Shown here one piece after another: positions 25,743-36,338 of a stretch of 64,000 nucleotides of DNA. This DNA comes from JAJZMY01 sp964604635 (GTDB lineage Archaea; Micrarchaeota; Micrarchaeia; Micrarchaeales; Micrarchaeaceae), in the NCBI GenBank assembly GCA_964604635.1, contig CAZRZO010000002.1, positions 4,700 to 68,699 on the forward strand, written 5' to 3'. Every line of letters starts with the position of its first letter. Position 1 is the stretch's first letter. Both the position numbers and the translations under genes were made by a program. A model generated the notes under the pieces. It was not told the DNA's origin and ran no database searches. It worked only from the letters and a program-made list of their open reading frames with translations.

Positions 25743-26094
25743 ATTTTTTAGTAAAATATAAAAAATACATGATAAAAACTTAAAATATTTTATAATATAT
25801 TTTAGTTTTTTAGAATTATTTATACTAATTAAATGTAATAAAATATTATTATTATTATTTTATGCTTTTTTATTTTTTGTTTTTTATTTTGTCATAATAT
25901 TTCATTTATTAATGTAATTGTATACTATATTATAATACTAATTACATGTTTTTTATATATTAATTTTTCTGGTTTTTTAAAAATAAGTTTTATTTCATTT
26001 GCTCTGAATTTTAGTAAACTATTATTTTTTATTTAATAATAAATAATAAGTAATTTAAATAATTAATTAGATATTATTTAAAATTGGTTTTTTA
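25743..26094. other. AT-rich intergenic region upstream of leuS
   Basis: A 352-bp region without a convincing ORF. It contains an inverted repeat: ATGTAATT (25912-25919) with AATTACAT (25940-25947), extended by GTAT/ATAC around one unpaired base. This could fold into a hairpin about 150 bp before leuS. No tRNA or known riboswitch pattern is seen. Confidence 0.4.
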
Positions 26095-28983
26095 ATGTTA
26101 AATCATAAAAAGATACAAGAGAAATGGCAAGCTAAATGGGAGCAAGCAAAATTATATGAATCTGAAATTAATGACAAGCCAAGTTTATTAGTTACTGCTG
26201 CAATTCCTTATACAAATATGCCTCAACATATAGGTCATTTGAGAACTTATGGGACTTGTGATATTTATGCAAGATATATGCGAATGAATGGTTACAATGT
26301 CTTATTCCCAATGGGTTTTCATGTAACAGGAACTCCAATAATTGCAATAGCAAAAAAAATTAAAGCAGAAGATCAGGATTTAATTAATACACTAAAAACA
26401 TTTAATATTTTAGATGAAGATATAAAAAAAATGGAAGATCCTTATTTTATTGCCGATTATTTTGTTAAAATGACAGAAAAAGGTATGAGATTAGCTGGGT
26501 ATAGTATTGATTGGAGAAGAAAATTTATTTCAATTGATCCTTTATTTAGTAAAATGATTGAATGGCAATTTTATAAATTAAAAGAATATGGTTTTCTAGT
26601 CCAAGGATCTCATGCTGTTGGATGGTGTCCAAATGAAAAAAACGCAGTTGGTCAACATGATACAAAAAAAGATATACAACCAGAACTAGAAGAAGTAACA
26701 GCAATAAAATTTAAAAGCATTAATGAAGATATTTTTTTTATATGCGTAACTTACAGACCAGAAACAATATATGGCGTTACAAATTTATTTATAAATGAAA
26801 ATCAAGAATATGTAGTAGCAGAAATAAATAATGAAAAATATTATTTATCAAAACAAAGTGCAAATATTCTTAGTAATCAATTTAAAATTAAAGTTTTAAA
26901 AGATATTAGTCCAAAAGAATTATTAGAAAAAAAAGCAATTAATATAACAAATAAACAAGAACTTCCAATATTTAATGGTTCTTTTGTAAAACCAGATAAA
27001 GGAACAGGAATTGTTATGTCTGTTCCATCTCATGCTCCTTTTGATTATATTGCATTAGAAACCTTAAAAAAACAAGGTACTAATATTAACTTTGAATATA
27101 AAAAATTAATTGATATTGAATCTTTTAAAGGTGTGAAAATAGGTAGAACTGTTAATAATGTTTTAAAACAGAAAATTAAAGTTAATGAAAATTATATTCC
27201 TGCATTAGCTTATTTGAAAATAATAGAAGCAGAAACTAATACATCTATATTTGATGAGAGTACAGTAGAAGCAGCAACAAAATTAGCTTATAAAGAGGAA
27301 TCACATTTTGGTATAATGTTAGTTGGGAAGTATAAAGGTAAAAAAGAAAAAGAAATAAGAGAACATATTAAACAGGATTTAATAAAAGAAAATAATTCTT
27401 TTAAAATTCATATAATTGCTAATGATGATGAGGTTATTTGTAGGTGTGGTTCTAAAATAATGGTAAAAATAATAGAGAATCAATGGTTTATTAATTATGG
27501 TGATATTGAATGGAAAAAGAAAGTAAAAGAATATTTTAAAGATATTAAAATATATCCCAAAAAATTAAGAAATTTATTTGAATTAACAATAGATTGGATA
27601 GATTTAAGACCAACAGAAAGAGCACAAGGATTAGGTACTAGATTTCCATTTAATAAAGATCATATAATAGAATCTTTATCAGATTCAACAATTTATATGG
27701 TTTTTTATACTTTTTCTAATATTCTAAGACAATATAATATAAATGAAAATCAATTAAAACCAGAATTTTTTAGTTATGTATTACAGAATAAAGGAAATAT
27801 TAAAGATGTTGCAGAAATAACAAATATTGATGAGCAAATAATAAAAAAATCCAAAGAATCATTTGAATATTGGTATAGTGGATTAATGTCAAGGCATTCT
27901 GGTGCTGATTTAATTTCGAATCATCTTGTAATGTATATTTTTAATCATATTGCTTTATTGGAAAAGAAATTTTGGGTAAAACAAATTATTATAAATGGTC
28001 TTGTATCTTATGAAGGCCAAAAAATGAGTAAAAGTTTAGGGAATGTAATTCCATTAATTGAAGGTATTAATCAATTTGGTATAGATCCTCTTAGATTCTT
28101 AGAAATAGTAACTTCTGATATTGATTCTGATTCAAATTTTTCAGTAAAAGCAGTAAATGGAATTACATCTAAATTAGAATTTTTAAATAATTTGATAGAA
28201 AAAATAAATAGTTTTCAAACAAGTGAATTAAAACATATTGATTTTTGGCTTTATTCAAAATTGAATTCAAAAATAAAAGATTCAACTAATTATTTAAATT
28301 TAATATTATTTAGAGAAGCATATAATGAAATCTTTTATAACACAATACAAGAAATTAAATGGTATTTTGATAGAGGTGGATCAAATCAAATTGTATTAAG
28401 GGATGTTATTGAAAATATTGTTCTAATGTTATCTCCTGTTATGCCACACATAACTGAAGAATTTTGGAGTATTCTTGGAAAAAATGACTTTATTTCAAAA
28501 CAAAAATGGCCATCATATAATGAATCACTAATTAATCCAGATATTGAATATATTGAAAAATTATTTGTTAATACAATAAAAGACATAAATAAAACAATTG
28601 AATTATCTTCTAGAATTACAAATAATAAAAATAAACAAATTAAGCAAATTAAAATAATTATTGCAGATGACTGGAAAACAGAATATTTCAATAAATTAGT
28701 TGAAACAAAAAATATTTCTCAAATAATAAATCAAGAAAATTCAGAAGTAAAAAAAGAAATAGCAGCAAAATTTTTATCTCAATTTTCAAGTAAATTAAAA
28801 ATTATTAAGAAAATACCTAATATTAATTCAAAAAAAGTATTTGACATATTTAATGAATCAATTGAATTTTTATCTAAAAAATATAATTCTGAAATAGTGA
28901 TAGAGCAAGAATATAATTCAACATCAAAAAGATCTTTTAGATCATTTTTAGATAAGCCAAGCATTGATATTACTTGGAATTAA
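26095..28983 (+). CDS. leuS: Leucyl-tRNA synthetase (archaeal type)
   Basis: A 962-aa class I synthetase that charges tRNA-Leu. Catalytic motifs are HIGH in NMPQHIGHLRTYGT (residues ~45) and KMSKSLGNV (~640). The archaeal LeuRS segment YNVLFPMGFHVTGTPIIAIA follows HIGH, and the zinc-like loop is AVGWCPNEKNAVGQHD. An editing (CP1) domain contains VTYRPETIYGVTNLFI and SVPSHAPFDY. The anticodon-binding and C-terminal domains are present, so it appears complete. It is followed closely by the acylphosphatase gene. Confidence 0.96.
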   Translation: MLNHKKIQEKWQAKWEQAKLYESEINDKPSLLVTAAIPYTNMPQHIGHLRTYGTCDIYARYMRMNGYNVLFPMGFHVTGTPIIAIAKKIKAEDQDLINTLKTFNILDEDIKKMEDPYFIADYFVKMTEKGMRLAGYSIDWRRKFISIDPLFSKMIEWQFYKLKEYGFLVQGSHAVGWCPNEKNAVGQHDTKKDIQPELEEVTAIKFKSINEDIFFICVTYRPETIYGVTNLFINENQEYVVAEINNEKYYLSKQSANILSNQFKIKVLKDISPKELLEKKAINITNKQELPIFNGSFVKPDKGTGIVMSVPSHAPFDYIALETLKKQGTNINFEYKKLIDIESFKGVKIGRTVNNVLKQKIKVNENYIPALAYLKIIEAETNTSIFDESTVEAATKLAYKEESHFGIMLVGKYKGKKEKEIREHIKQDLIKENNSFKIHIIANDDEVICRCGSKIMVKIIENQWFINYGDIEWKKKVKEYFKDIKIYPKKLRNLFELTIDWIDLRPTERAQGLGTRFPFNKDHIIESLSDSTIYMVFYTFSNILRQYNINENQLKPEFFSYVLQNKGNIKDVAEITNIDEQIIKKSKESFEYWYSGLMSRHSGADLISNHLVMYIFNHIALLEKKFWVKQIIINGLVSYEGQKMSKSLGNVIPLIEGINQFGIDPLRFLEIVTSDIDSDSNFSVKAVNGITSKLEFLNNLIEKINSFQTSELKHIDFWLYSKLNSKIKDSTNYLNLILFREAYNEIFYNTIQEIKWYFDRGGSNQIVLRDVIENIVLMLSPVMPHITEEFWSILGKNDFISKQKWPSYNESLINPDIEYIEKLFVNTIKDINKTIELSSRITNNKNKQIKQIKIIIADDWKTEYFNKLVETKNISQIINQENSEVKKEIAAKFLSQFSSKLKIIKKIPNINSKKVFDIFNESIEFLSKKYNSEIVIEQEYNSTSKRSFRSFLDKPSIDITWN

Positions 28984-28984
28984 T

Positions 28985-29326
28985 ATGAAAATAAATAATA
29001 ATATAATTAAATTAGCTTTAATAGTCCATGGCAATGTTCAAGGTGTTGGATATAGAGTATTTGTTCAAAATATTGCAAATAAACACAATATTAAAGGACT
29101 AACAAGAAATGTTTCAAATGGATCTGTTGAAATTTTAGCAATTGGAATTGAAGAAAATTTAAATAAATTTATTGATAATATAAATATTTCAACAAAATAT
29201 AATATATCTGTTTTTAATATTGAAAAGTATGATGATAAAAATATAATAAATAATTTGTTTAAATTAACAACAATAAATCAGGATAAATTCATAATTGAAA
29301 AAACAAAAGTAATAGAAGATAAATAA
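28985..29326 (+). CDS. Acylphosphatase
   Basis: A 113-aa small enzyme that hydrolyses acyl phosphates. The active-site loop is VHGNVQGVGYRVFVQNIA, with the catalytic Arg in the GYR segment. The Asn-containing motif GLTRNVSNGSVEILA matches the family GwVrN..dGsVe. It is slightly longer than the usual ~92 aa, with an extra C-terminal helix. The ATG at 28985 begins just after the leuS stop. A TTG within leuS (28964) is open in frame but less likely. Confidence 0.88.
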   Translation: MKINNNIIKLALIVHGNVQGVGYRVFVQNIANKHNIKGLTRNVSNGSVEILAIGIEENLNKFIDNINISTKYNISVFNIEKYDDKNIINNLFKLTTINQDKFIIEKTKVIEDK

Positions 29327-29367
29327 TAAATCTATTTTTTATTTAATACTTAAAGATAAGTGAAATA

Positions 29368-31560
29368 ATGCCTACTAATGTTTCAGTACTAAAAAAATAT
29401 TTACCTGATCAAGTAATTGATTCTTTATTAAAGCAAGGTATTACAACTTTAAATCCTTTACAAGAAACAGTATTTAAAAAAGGAATTCCAATTAATAATA
29501 TTTTAATATCTTCCCCAACAGCAAGTGGAAAAACATTAATTGCTGAAATAATATGTTTGAATAATATAATAAAAAATCAAAAAAAAGCAATATATGTAGC
29601 ACCAATGAAAGCATTAGTAATGGAAAAATACAATGATTTTAAGAAAACTTACCCTTATTTAAAATCAATAGTATCTATTGGTGATTTGGATAATAAAAAT
29701 GAATATCTTTCTAATTTTGATATAATATTTGTCTCTACTGAAAAATTAGATAGCCTTATTAGACATAATATTAAATGGTTAAATAAAGTAGGTTGTATAA
29801 TTTTTGATGAAATTCATTTAATTGATGATTTATCTAGGGGTGTTACATTAGAACTTCTTATAACAAAATTAAAATCAAAAAACTTACAAATTATTGGATT
29901 AAGTGCTACAATAGGCAATGATGAAGAACTAAGTAAATGGATTAATGCAGAAATCTTCAAAAGTAATTATAGACCAACAAAATTAAGAAAAGGTGTTTTA
30001 TTTGATTCAAAAATATATTATGAATTAAAAAGTAAAAAAACAAATTTAAATTCTAAAAATCCAGATTCTTTATTAGCTCTTGCTGATGATTCTTTATCAA
30101 AAAACAAGCAAATTTTAATTTTTTATTCAACTAAAAAAAATACTGAAAATGAAGCAAATAAATTATCTAAATTTATTTCTAAAAAATTAAACAATGAAGA
30201 AAAACAAAAACTTATTAAAATTAGTAATAAAATATTGAAAGTTCTTGAAACACCAACATTGCAATGTATTAAAATATCAAATCTAGTTAAAGACGGTGTT
30301 GCATTTCATCATAGTGGATTATTGAGTAAACAAAGAACTTATATAGAAGAAGCATTTAAAAATAATTTAATTAAAATAATATGTTCTACAACAACACTTT
30401 CTCTTGGTATTAATCTTCCAGCACATACTGTTTTAGTAAAAAATATTTACAGATTTAATAATTATTCATCTAATTTAATAAATACTAATGAAGTATTGCA
30501 ATTATTTGGAAGAGCAGGAAGACCAAAATATGATAAAGAAGGTATTGGACTTATTTTTTTAAATTCAAAAAAAGATTTTGAAAAAGTTTTTAAGAAATAT
30601 ATTAATGCAAAACCAGAAGATATTTATTCTAAATTAGCTATTGCACCATTGCTCAGATCTCATATTTTAGCATTTATAAGCCAAAATTTTTTAAATAGTT
30701 TAAAAGATATTGAAAATTTCATTTCACAAACATTTTATGGTTTTCAATACCATAATGCTGATAAAATAAAAATAATAATAATAAATATTTTAAAGGAATT
30801 AAATTTCTGGAAATTTATTGAGATTGAAGATGAAAATTTTAATGATATAGATACTAAATTTAAAGCAACTAGGCTAGGAAAAAGGATAAGTGAATTATAT
30901 ATAGATCCATTATCTGCAAATTGGATTGTTAATGTATTAAAAGATATTAGCAAATTAAATAATATTAATGTAAAATCTATTAATTATACAAAAATAGATT
31001 ATGAATTAGTTATTTTATATTTAATTTCAAATACTCAAGAATTAAAACCTTATAATAAAATTATTAAAGAATCAAATTTTTTGTTTCCAATTTATAAAGA
31101 TATTGGTATTGATTTTTATAATGAAAATGAATTTAATTTTAATTATGCTTTAAATGCTTTTACAACTTCATTAATGTTAAAAAATTGGATTGAAGAATTA
31201 AGTGATAATAATATAATTACAAAATATTCCATAACTCCTGGATTTTTATATGCAAAACTTTTAAATGCTGATTGGATATTATATTCAATAATAGAAATTT
31301 CAAAGATACTTCATATACCTATTAATAAATTTATTGAAATTAGAATAAGATTAAAATATGGTATTAAAGCAGAATTATTAAATTTGACAAGACTTGATTA
31401 TATTGGAAGAGTAAGGGCAAGACTTCTTTTTAAAAATGAAATAAAAACTATTTCAGATGTTAAACAGAATGAAGAAAAATTAATTTCATTACTTGGTAAT
31501 GATATTTCACACAAAATATTATCTCAGATTAATTTTGAAAATAATATTAATTCAAAATAA
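29368..31560 (+). CDS. Hel308-like superfamily 2 DNA helicase
   Basis: A 730-aa Ski2/Hel308-type helicase. Motifs in order: Q-motif region LNPLQETVF, motif I SPTASGKTLIAE, motif II FDEIHLI, motif III LSATIG, IV LIFYSTKKNTENEAN, V TTTLSLGINLPA and VI QLFGRAGRPKYDKEG. Winged-helix and ratchet domains follow, ending in a helix-hairpin-helix-like tail (NLTRLDYIGRVRARLLF). Hel308 unwinds stalled replication forks. The start follows ATAAGTGAAATA. It sits directly upstream of truD. Confidence 0.88.
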   Translation: MPTNVSVLKKYLPDQVIDSLLKQGITTLNPLQETVFKKGIPINNILISSPTASGKTLIAEIICLNNIIKNQKKAIYVAPMKALVMEKYNDFKKTYPYLKSIVSIGDLDNKNEYLSNFDIIFVSTEKLDSLIRHNIKWLNKVGCIIFDEIHLIDDLSRGVTLELLITKLKSKNLQIIGLSATIGNDEELSKWINAEIFKSNYRPTKLRKGVLFDSKIYYELKSKKTNLNSKNPDSLLALADDSLSKNKQILIFYSTKKNTENEANKLSKFISKKLNNEEKQKLIKISNKILKVLETPTLQCIKISNLVKDGVAFHHSGLLSKQRTYIEEAFKNNLIKIICSTTTLSLGINLPAHTVLVKNIYRFNNYSSNLINTNEVLQLFGRAGRPKYDKEGIGLIFLNSKKDFEKVFKKYINAKPEDIYSKLAIAPLLRSHILAFISQNFLNSLKDIENFISQTFYGFQYHNADKIKIIIINILKELNFWKFIEIEDENFNDIDTKFKATRLGKRISELYIDPLSANWIVNVLKDISKLNNINVKSINYTKIDYELVILYLISNTQELKPYNKIIKESNFLFPIYKDIGIDFYNENEFNFNYALNAFTTSLMLKNWIEELSDNNIITKYSITPGFLYAKLLNADWILYSIIEISKILHIPINKFIEIRIRLKYGIKAELLNLTRLDYIGRVRARLLFKNEIKTISDVKQNEEKLISLLGNDISHKILSQINFENNINSK

Positions 31561-31589
31561 TTCAATATTAAAAAAATAAAGATGATATT

Positions 31590-32852
31590 ATGCAAATAAT
31601 TAATGAGCTTAAAAAAAAACCAGTTGAAGGTAATTTAAAAATTTCTGCTGAAGATTTTATTGTTGAAGAAATAACAAATAATAATACTGTTCTTGAATTG
31701 GATAAATCTTTTTCATTAATGCCTTATAACCAAATTCAACCACAAAAAGATAAAAAACAAGATCTTAAATTTTGTTTATTTATTTTACAAAAAAAGAATT
31801 GGAATACAATTCAAGCATTAACAGCAATAGCAAAAAAGCTAAGAAAAAGTTTTAAATCAGTAGGATTTGCAGGTACAAAGGATAGAACTTCAATTTCAAC
31901 TCAATTATCAACAGTGTTTGGTGTTGATCCTGACCAATTATTAAATTTAAGAATAAAAGATATTAAAATAAATGGGGCTTGGATAATTAATAAAAAAATA
32001 GAATTAGGAGATTTACTTGGAAATAGATTTAGTATAAAAATTACAAATACAGAAATAAATGGTTCAATTGAAGATGCTGTTAAAAGTTTTAATAATGTTT
32101 TTCCTAATTATTTTGGGAAACAGAGATTTGGCAATAGAAATAATAATTATTTAGTTGGTATGGAATTATTGAAGGGAAATTTTGAAGGTGCTGTTATGAA
32201 ATTTTTAACAGATGCAGAAAATGAATTAAATGAAACTTCAAAACAAGCAAGAATTAAATTATATAATGAAAGAGATTTCAAAAAAGCATTAGAATATTTT
32301 CCAAGATATCTTAAATATGAAAGATTAATTTTAAATTATTTAGCTTTATATCCTTCAGATTATGCAAATGCACTAAGAAAACTTCCAAGAAATCTAAATT
32401 TAATTTTTCTTCATTCTGTTGAAGCATTTATTTTCAATAAAGAAGTAAAGAACATAATAAAAAATAATTCTTTAATAGAAGACATCAATTTTACTTGTGC
32501 AAAGAATAAATTTGGATTTCCAGATATAACACAAATTACAAAAATAGATAAAAAAGAACAGAAAAATAATAAAAATTATTTTTATGTTGTAAATATTATG
32601 GGGTATGATTCACAAATAAACAATATTGAAAAAGAAATATTAAATGAATTAGAACTTGAGCAAGATATGTTTAAAGTAAAAAGAATGCCTGAATTAAATT
32701 GTAAAGGTTCTTTTAGAACATTATTTTCTCCTTTTTTTAATTTTAATTCAAAAATTAATAAAGAAACTAAAGAACTTGATATTAAGTTTCTATTACCCAA
32801 ATCTTCATATGCTACTGTTTTTTTAAATGAATTAGTTAATGAAAAAAAATAA
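31590..32852 (+). CDS. truD: tRNA pseudouridine synthase TruD
   Basis: A 420-aa enzyme that makes pseudouridine 13 in tRNA. The catalytic motif is SVGFAGTKDRTSISTQ with the nucleophilic Asp in TKDR. KFCLFILQKKNWNTIQALTA and FPNYFGKQRFGNRNNN (F-G.QRFG) are further TruD signatures, and an archaeal insertion domain lies between them. The start follows AGATGATATT. It lies 29 bp after the helicase gene and is probably cotranscribed. Confidence 0.93.
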   Translation: MQIINELKKKPVEGNLKISAEDFIVEEITNNNTVLELDKSFSLMPYNQIQPQKDKKQDLKFCLFILQKKNWNTIQALTAIAKKLRKSFKSVGFAGTKDRTSISTQLSTVFGVDPDQLLNLRIKDIKINGAWIINKKIELGDLLGNRFSIKITNTEINGSIEDAVKSFNNVFPNYFGKQRFGNRNNNYLVGMELLKGNFEGAVMKFLTDAENELNETSKQARIKLYNERDFKKALEYFPRYLKYERLILNYLALYPSDYANALRKLPRNLNLIFLHSVEAFIFNKEVKNIIKNNSLIEDINFTCAKNKFGFPDITQITKIDKKEQKNNKNYFYVVNIMGYDSQINNIEKEILNELELEQDMFKVKRMPELNCKGSFRTLFSPFFNFNSKINKETKELDIKFLLPKSSYATVFLNELVNEKK

Positions 32853-32980
32853 AAATATTTTCAATAAATTTTTTTATTTATCTTATTATTAAATTATTCA
32901 ATATGTTTTTAATTTTTGAAATTCTATAAAATATTAAATTTTTATATAAATTAAAAGAAATACAAATTTAAAATAAACTA

Positions 32981-32988
32981 TATAAATA
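32981..32988 (+). promoter_or_regulatory. TATA box giving a leaderless RNase Z transcript
   Basis: TATAAATA centred ~24 bp before the ATG at 33008, so transcription should begin at or near the start codon. No GTGAT site precedes this ATG, which fits leaderless initiation. Confidence 0.5.
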
Positions 32989-33007
32989 ATTATGTTGTAA
33001 TATTTTT

Positions 33008-33772
33008 ATGGAAAAATTAATATTCCTAGGAACTGGATGCCCAATGTATAAAGGAAAAGCTAGGGGTGAAAGTTCAATTTATTTCAATAATTTACTTTTA
33101 GACTGTGGTGCTGGGACTGTAAATAAATTAAATAAACTTAATTTAATAAATAATATAGATACAATATTGATAACACATTTACATAAAGATCACATTAATG
33201 ATATTTTTAAATTAATCTCTTTTTTAAATATTGCATCAGAAGGTAAAACAATAAATATATTTTCTCCGCCAGGATTAAATAAAATATTAAATGTTTATAA
33301 AACTCATTTAGGGCTTTCATCAAAATATTTTATTAATATTGATAAAATCAAAGTTAATGAAGGAATAATAGAAAATATCAATATAAATGATAAATTAGTA
33401 AGTTCTTATAAAATGGATCATAGGGTAATAAATTATGGTTATTTAATTAAATCTAATAATATAAAATTATTTTATAGTGGTGACACAAGAAAATATAAAA
33501 TACCAAAGTTAAGTGTTGACTATTTAATACATGAATCAACTGGTTTAGAAAAACATAAAAAGATTATAAAAAAAGTAGGACATAGTACTGCAAAAGATGC
33601 TGCATTAACTGCTAATGAAATGGGCGCAACAACTCTTTTTTTAACACATATTAATAATTGGCTTAATAAAGATGTAGATATTTTAGAAGAAGCACAGAAA
33701 TATTTTAATGGTAATATACACGTAGTAAAAGATTATGATATTTTTAAATTAAAGTTAAAATTAAGAAAATAA
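33008..33772 (+). CDS. rnz: Ribonuclease Z family metallo-beta-lactamase
   Basis: A 254-aa enzyme, probably the tRNA 3'-end endonuclease. Metal-binding HLHKDH lies at residues 57-62, SSYKMDHRVINYGY contains the next His, FYSGDTRK gives the bridging Asp, and LFLTHINNW the last His. IHESTG with GHSTAKDAA is the RNase Z-specific segment. A second N-terminal feature is FLGTGCP. The short form is normal for archaea. It has its own TATA box and lies just upstream of the SDH operon. Confidence 0.85.
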   Translation: MEKLIFLGTGCPMYKGKARGESSIYFNNLLLDCGAGTVNKLNKLNLINNIDTILITHLHKDHINDIFKLISFLNIASEGKTINIFSPPGLNKILNVYKTHLGLSSKYFINIDKIKVNEGIIENININDKLVSSYKMDHRVINYGYLIKSNNIKLFYSGDTRKYKIPKLSVDYLIHESTGLEKHKKIIKKVGHSTAKDAALTANEMGATTLFLTHINNWLNKDVDILEEAQKYFNGNIHVVKDYDIFKLKLKLRK

Positions 33773-33778
33773 TTTTTA

Positions 33779-33788
33779 TTATATAAAA
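33779..33788 (+). promoter_or_regulatory. TATA box for the succinate dehydrogenase operon
   Basis: TTATATAAAA lies ~21 bp before the sdhA ATG, suggesting a leaderless or very short-leader transcript. Confidence 0.45.
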
Positions 33789-33804
33789 AATAGAATAAGA
33801 TAAA

Positions 33805-35586
33805 ATGAAAAATAAATTTGAAATATTAAATACTGATATCTTAATTATAGGTGCTGGTGGCGCTGGTTTAAGGGCAGCAATTGAAGCTTATGATAGAAAT
33901 AATAACACAAAAATAATTATTGTTTCAAAATCTCTTTTAGGAAAAGCTCATACTGTTATGGCAGAAGGTGGAATTGCTGCTTCTATTGGTGATGTAGATT
34001 CTAAAGATAATTGGAAAGTTCATTTTGCAGATACTTTAAGAGAAGGTGTTTATTTAGGTAATTGGAAAATGATTGAAATTTTAGTAAAAGAAGTACCTGA
34101 AAGAATTTATGAACTTGAGCAATATGGTGCATTATTTGATAGAACAAAAGAAGGAAAAATAATGCAAAGAGCATTTGGTGCACATACTTACAAAAGATTA
34201 TGCCATATAGGTGATAAAACAGGATTAGAAATTATTAGAGTTCTTGAAGTTCAAATTTTAAAACGAAATATTACTATTTTAGATGAATTACAAATTACAA
34301 AAATATTTAAAAATAATAATAAAGTAATAGGTGCAATTGGAATTGATTTTAAAACAGGTAAATTTGTTGTAATAAATTGTAATGCAGTAATAATAGCAAG
34401 TGGTGGATCTGGAAAATTATATAAAATAACTTCAAATTCATTAGAATCAACAGGTGATGGTCTTGTTTTAGCTTATGATTTAGGTTGTGAATTAAGTGAT
34501 ATGGAAATGGTCCAGTTTCATCCAACTGGTATGGTTTATCCTCAAGGTGTAAAAGGTTTATTAGTAACAGAAGGTATAAGGGGTGAAGGAGGTATATTAC
34601 TTAATAATAAAAATGAAAGATTTATGAAAAAATATTCACCAGAAAAAATGGAATTAGATGCTAGAGATATTGTTGCTAGAGCAATATATAATGAAATAAA
34701 AATAGGAAATGGAACAGAACATAATGGTGTTTATTTAGATATTTCGCATAAAGGTGCAAGTTTTATAAAAAAGAAACTTCCAGCAATGTATGAGCAATAT
34801 AAAGAATTTGCTGATATTGATATTACTAAGCAAAAAATGGAAGTAGCACCAACTGTTCATTATCATATGGGTGGTATAAAAGTAAATCCAGAAACAAATG
34901 AAACAAATATAAAAGGAGTATTTGCTGCTGGAGAAGTTGCATCAGGTGTTCATGGTGCAAATAGACTAGGTGGAAATTCATTAGCAGATATTTTAGTATT
35001 TGGGAGAAGAACTGGTATTTCTTGTTCTAAATATATACAAAAAATCAAGAAAAAAACAAATAATAAAATAAGTAAAATAATGCAAATACAAATAAACGAA
35101 GAAATAAAAAGAATATATTCTTATCTTAATTCTAATTTAAAGAAATCAAAAATAAAACAAAAAATCAATAAAAAAATATTAATTTATGAATTATTAGATT
35201 CATTAAAAATAACAATGAATAATAATGTTGAAATTATAAAAAATCAAGAGGGTTTAACAAAAGCATTAAGTAAAGTATATGAAATAAGAAAGATTTTAAA
35301 AACAAAAGATAGTAAAGTAAATGGCACTACATTATATAATAGAGGATTGTTTGCGCGTTTAGAACTTGAAAATGAATTAATTATTGCTGAATGTATAATA
35401 AAAAGTGCAATTAAACGAAAAGAGAGCAGAGGAACACATTTTAGAACTGATTTTCCTAAAAAATCAAAAGAGTGGAAAAAAAATATAATATGCAAAAAAG
35501 AAAATAATTTATTAAAATTAACAACAATATCTATTAATAAACTTCCAAAACATTTATTATTTGTTGGTATTGAAAAATATGATTAA
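33805..35586 (+). CDS. sdhA: Succinate dehydrogenase/fumarate reductase flavoprotein subunit
   Basis: A 593-aa FAD subunit that interconverts succinate and fumarate. The dinucleotide-binding motif is LIIGAGGAGLRAA (residues ~13-25). The FAD-linked His is His49 in KAHTVMAEGGIAAS. Substrate and proton-shuttle elements include HPTGMVYPQG, ELDARDIVARAI and VHYHMGGI, and HGANRLGGNSLADILVFGR closes the FAD fold. All catalytic residues I can identify are present. It heads a four-gene operon with the Fe-S subunit and membrane parts. Confidence 0.95.
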   Translation: MKNKFEILNTDILIIGAGGAGLRAAIEAYDRNNNTKIIIVSKSLLGKAHTVMAEGGIAASIGDVDSKDNWKVHFADTLREGVYLGNWKMIEILVKEVPERIYELEQYGALFDRTKEGKIMQRAFGAHTYKRLCHIGDKTGLEIIRVLEVQILKRNITILDELQITKIFKNNNKVIGAIGIDFKTGKFVVINCNAVIIASGGSGKLYKITSNSLESTGDGLVLAYDLGCELSDMEMVQFHPTGMVYPQGVKGLLVTEGIRGEGGILLNNKNERFMKKYSPEKMELDARDIVARAIYNEIKIGNGTEHNGVYLDISHKGASFIKKKLPAMYEQYKEFADIDITKQKMEVAPTVHYHMGGIKVNPETNETNIKGVFAAGEVASGVHGANRLGGNSLADILVFGRRTGISCSKYIQKIKKKTNNKISKIMQIQINEEIKRIYSYLNSNLKKSKIKQKINKKILIYELLDSLKITMNNNVEIIKNQEGLTKALSKVYEIRKILKTKDSKVNGTTLYNRGLFARLELENELIIAECIIKSAIKRKESRGTHFRTDFPKKSKEWKKNIICKKENNLLKLTTISINKLPKHLLFVGIEKYD

Positions 35587-35624
35587 ATTTATAAATATCA
35601 AATAAAATCAAAAAAAAGAATTAA

Positions 35625-36326
35625 ATGTATAAAATAATAAAAATTTATAGTTCTGAAGAAAATAAATTCAAAAATTATAAAGTTCCAATCAATGAAGGTA
35701 TGGTTGTTTTAGATGCTGTTATTTATGTGCTTGAGCATTTTGATTCTACTATTGGTGTTAGGTGGAATTGTAAAGCAGCAAGATGTGGATCTTGTGGTGC
35801 TGAAATTAATGGAATTCCAAAATTAATGTGCAAAACAAGAATTGATTCAATAGAAGGAGATATAACAATAGAACCAATTAAAGTTTTTAAAAACTTAAAG
35901 GATCTTGTTCCTGATGTTTCTGATGTTTGGAAAACAAAAAAACAAATTCCTTATTTTGAAATGATTAAAGAATATAGCAATAAAAAAAATAAAGCTTCAA
36001 CAAAATATATGAAAATTTATAATATAGATATTGAAAGATCACAAGAATTTAAAAAATGTATTGAATGTTTTTTATGTTTAGATTCTTGTCATGTTATTAG
36101 AGAACATAAAACTAATTATATTGGTCCAATGCATGTTGTTAATATTGCATCTCTTGATATGAATCCAATTGATAAAAAAGATAGAAGAGAATTTCTTAAT
36201 GAAAATGGAATTAGGTATTGTAATATTACTAAATGTTGTACTGAAATATGTCCATTACATATAAAAATAACTGACAATGCAATTATTCCTGAAAAAGAGA
36301 GGATAAATGATAAAAAAATAATGTAA
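35625..36326 (+). CDS. sdhB: Succinate dehydrogenase/fumarate reductase iron-sulfur subunit
   Basis: A 233-aa electron-transfer subunit. The [2Fe-2S] ligands are C49, C54, C57 and C69 in NCKAARCGSCGAE...LMC. The C-terminal ferredoxin part has CIECFLCLDSCH and CNITKCCTEICP, which match the ligand patterns for the [4Fe-4S] and [3Fe-4S] clusters. It follows sdhA by 38 bp and precedes the membrane anchor gene. No Cys is missing. Confidence 0.93.
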   Translation: MYKIIKIYSSEENKFKNYKVPINEGMVVLDAVIYVLEHFDSTIGVRWNCKAARCGSCGAEINGIPKLMCKTRIDSIEGDITIEPIKVFKNLKDLVPDVSDVWKTKKQIPYFEMIKEYSNKKNKASTKYMKIYNIDIERSQEFKKCIECFLCLDSCHVIREHKTNYIGPMHVVNIASLDMNPIDKKDRREFLNENGIRYCNITKCCTEICPLHIKITDNAIIPEKERINDKKIM

Positions 36327-36338
36327 TTTTCGATTTAT

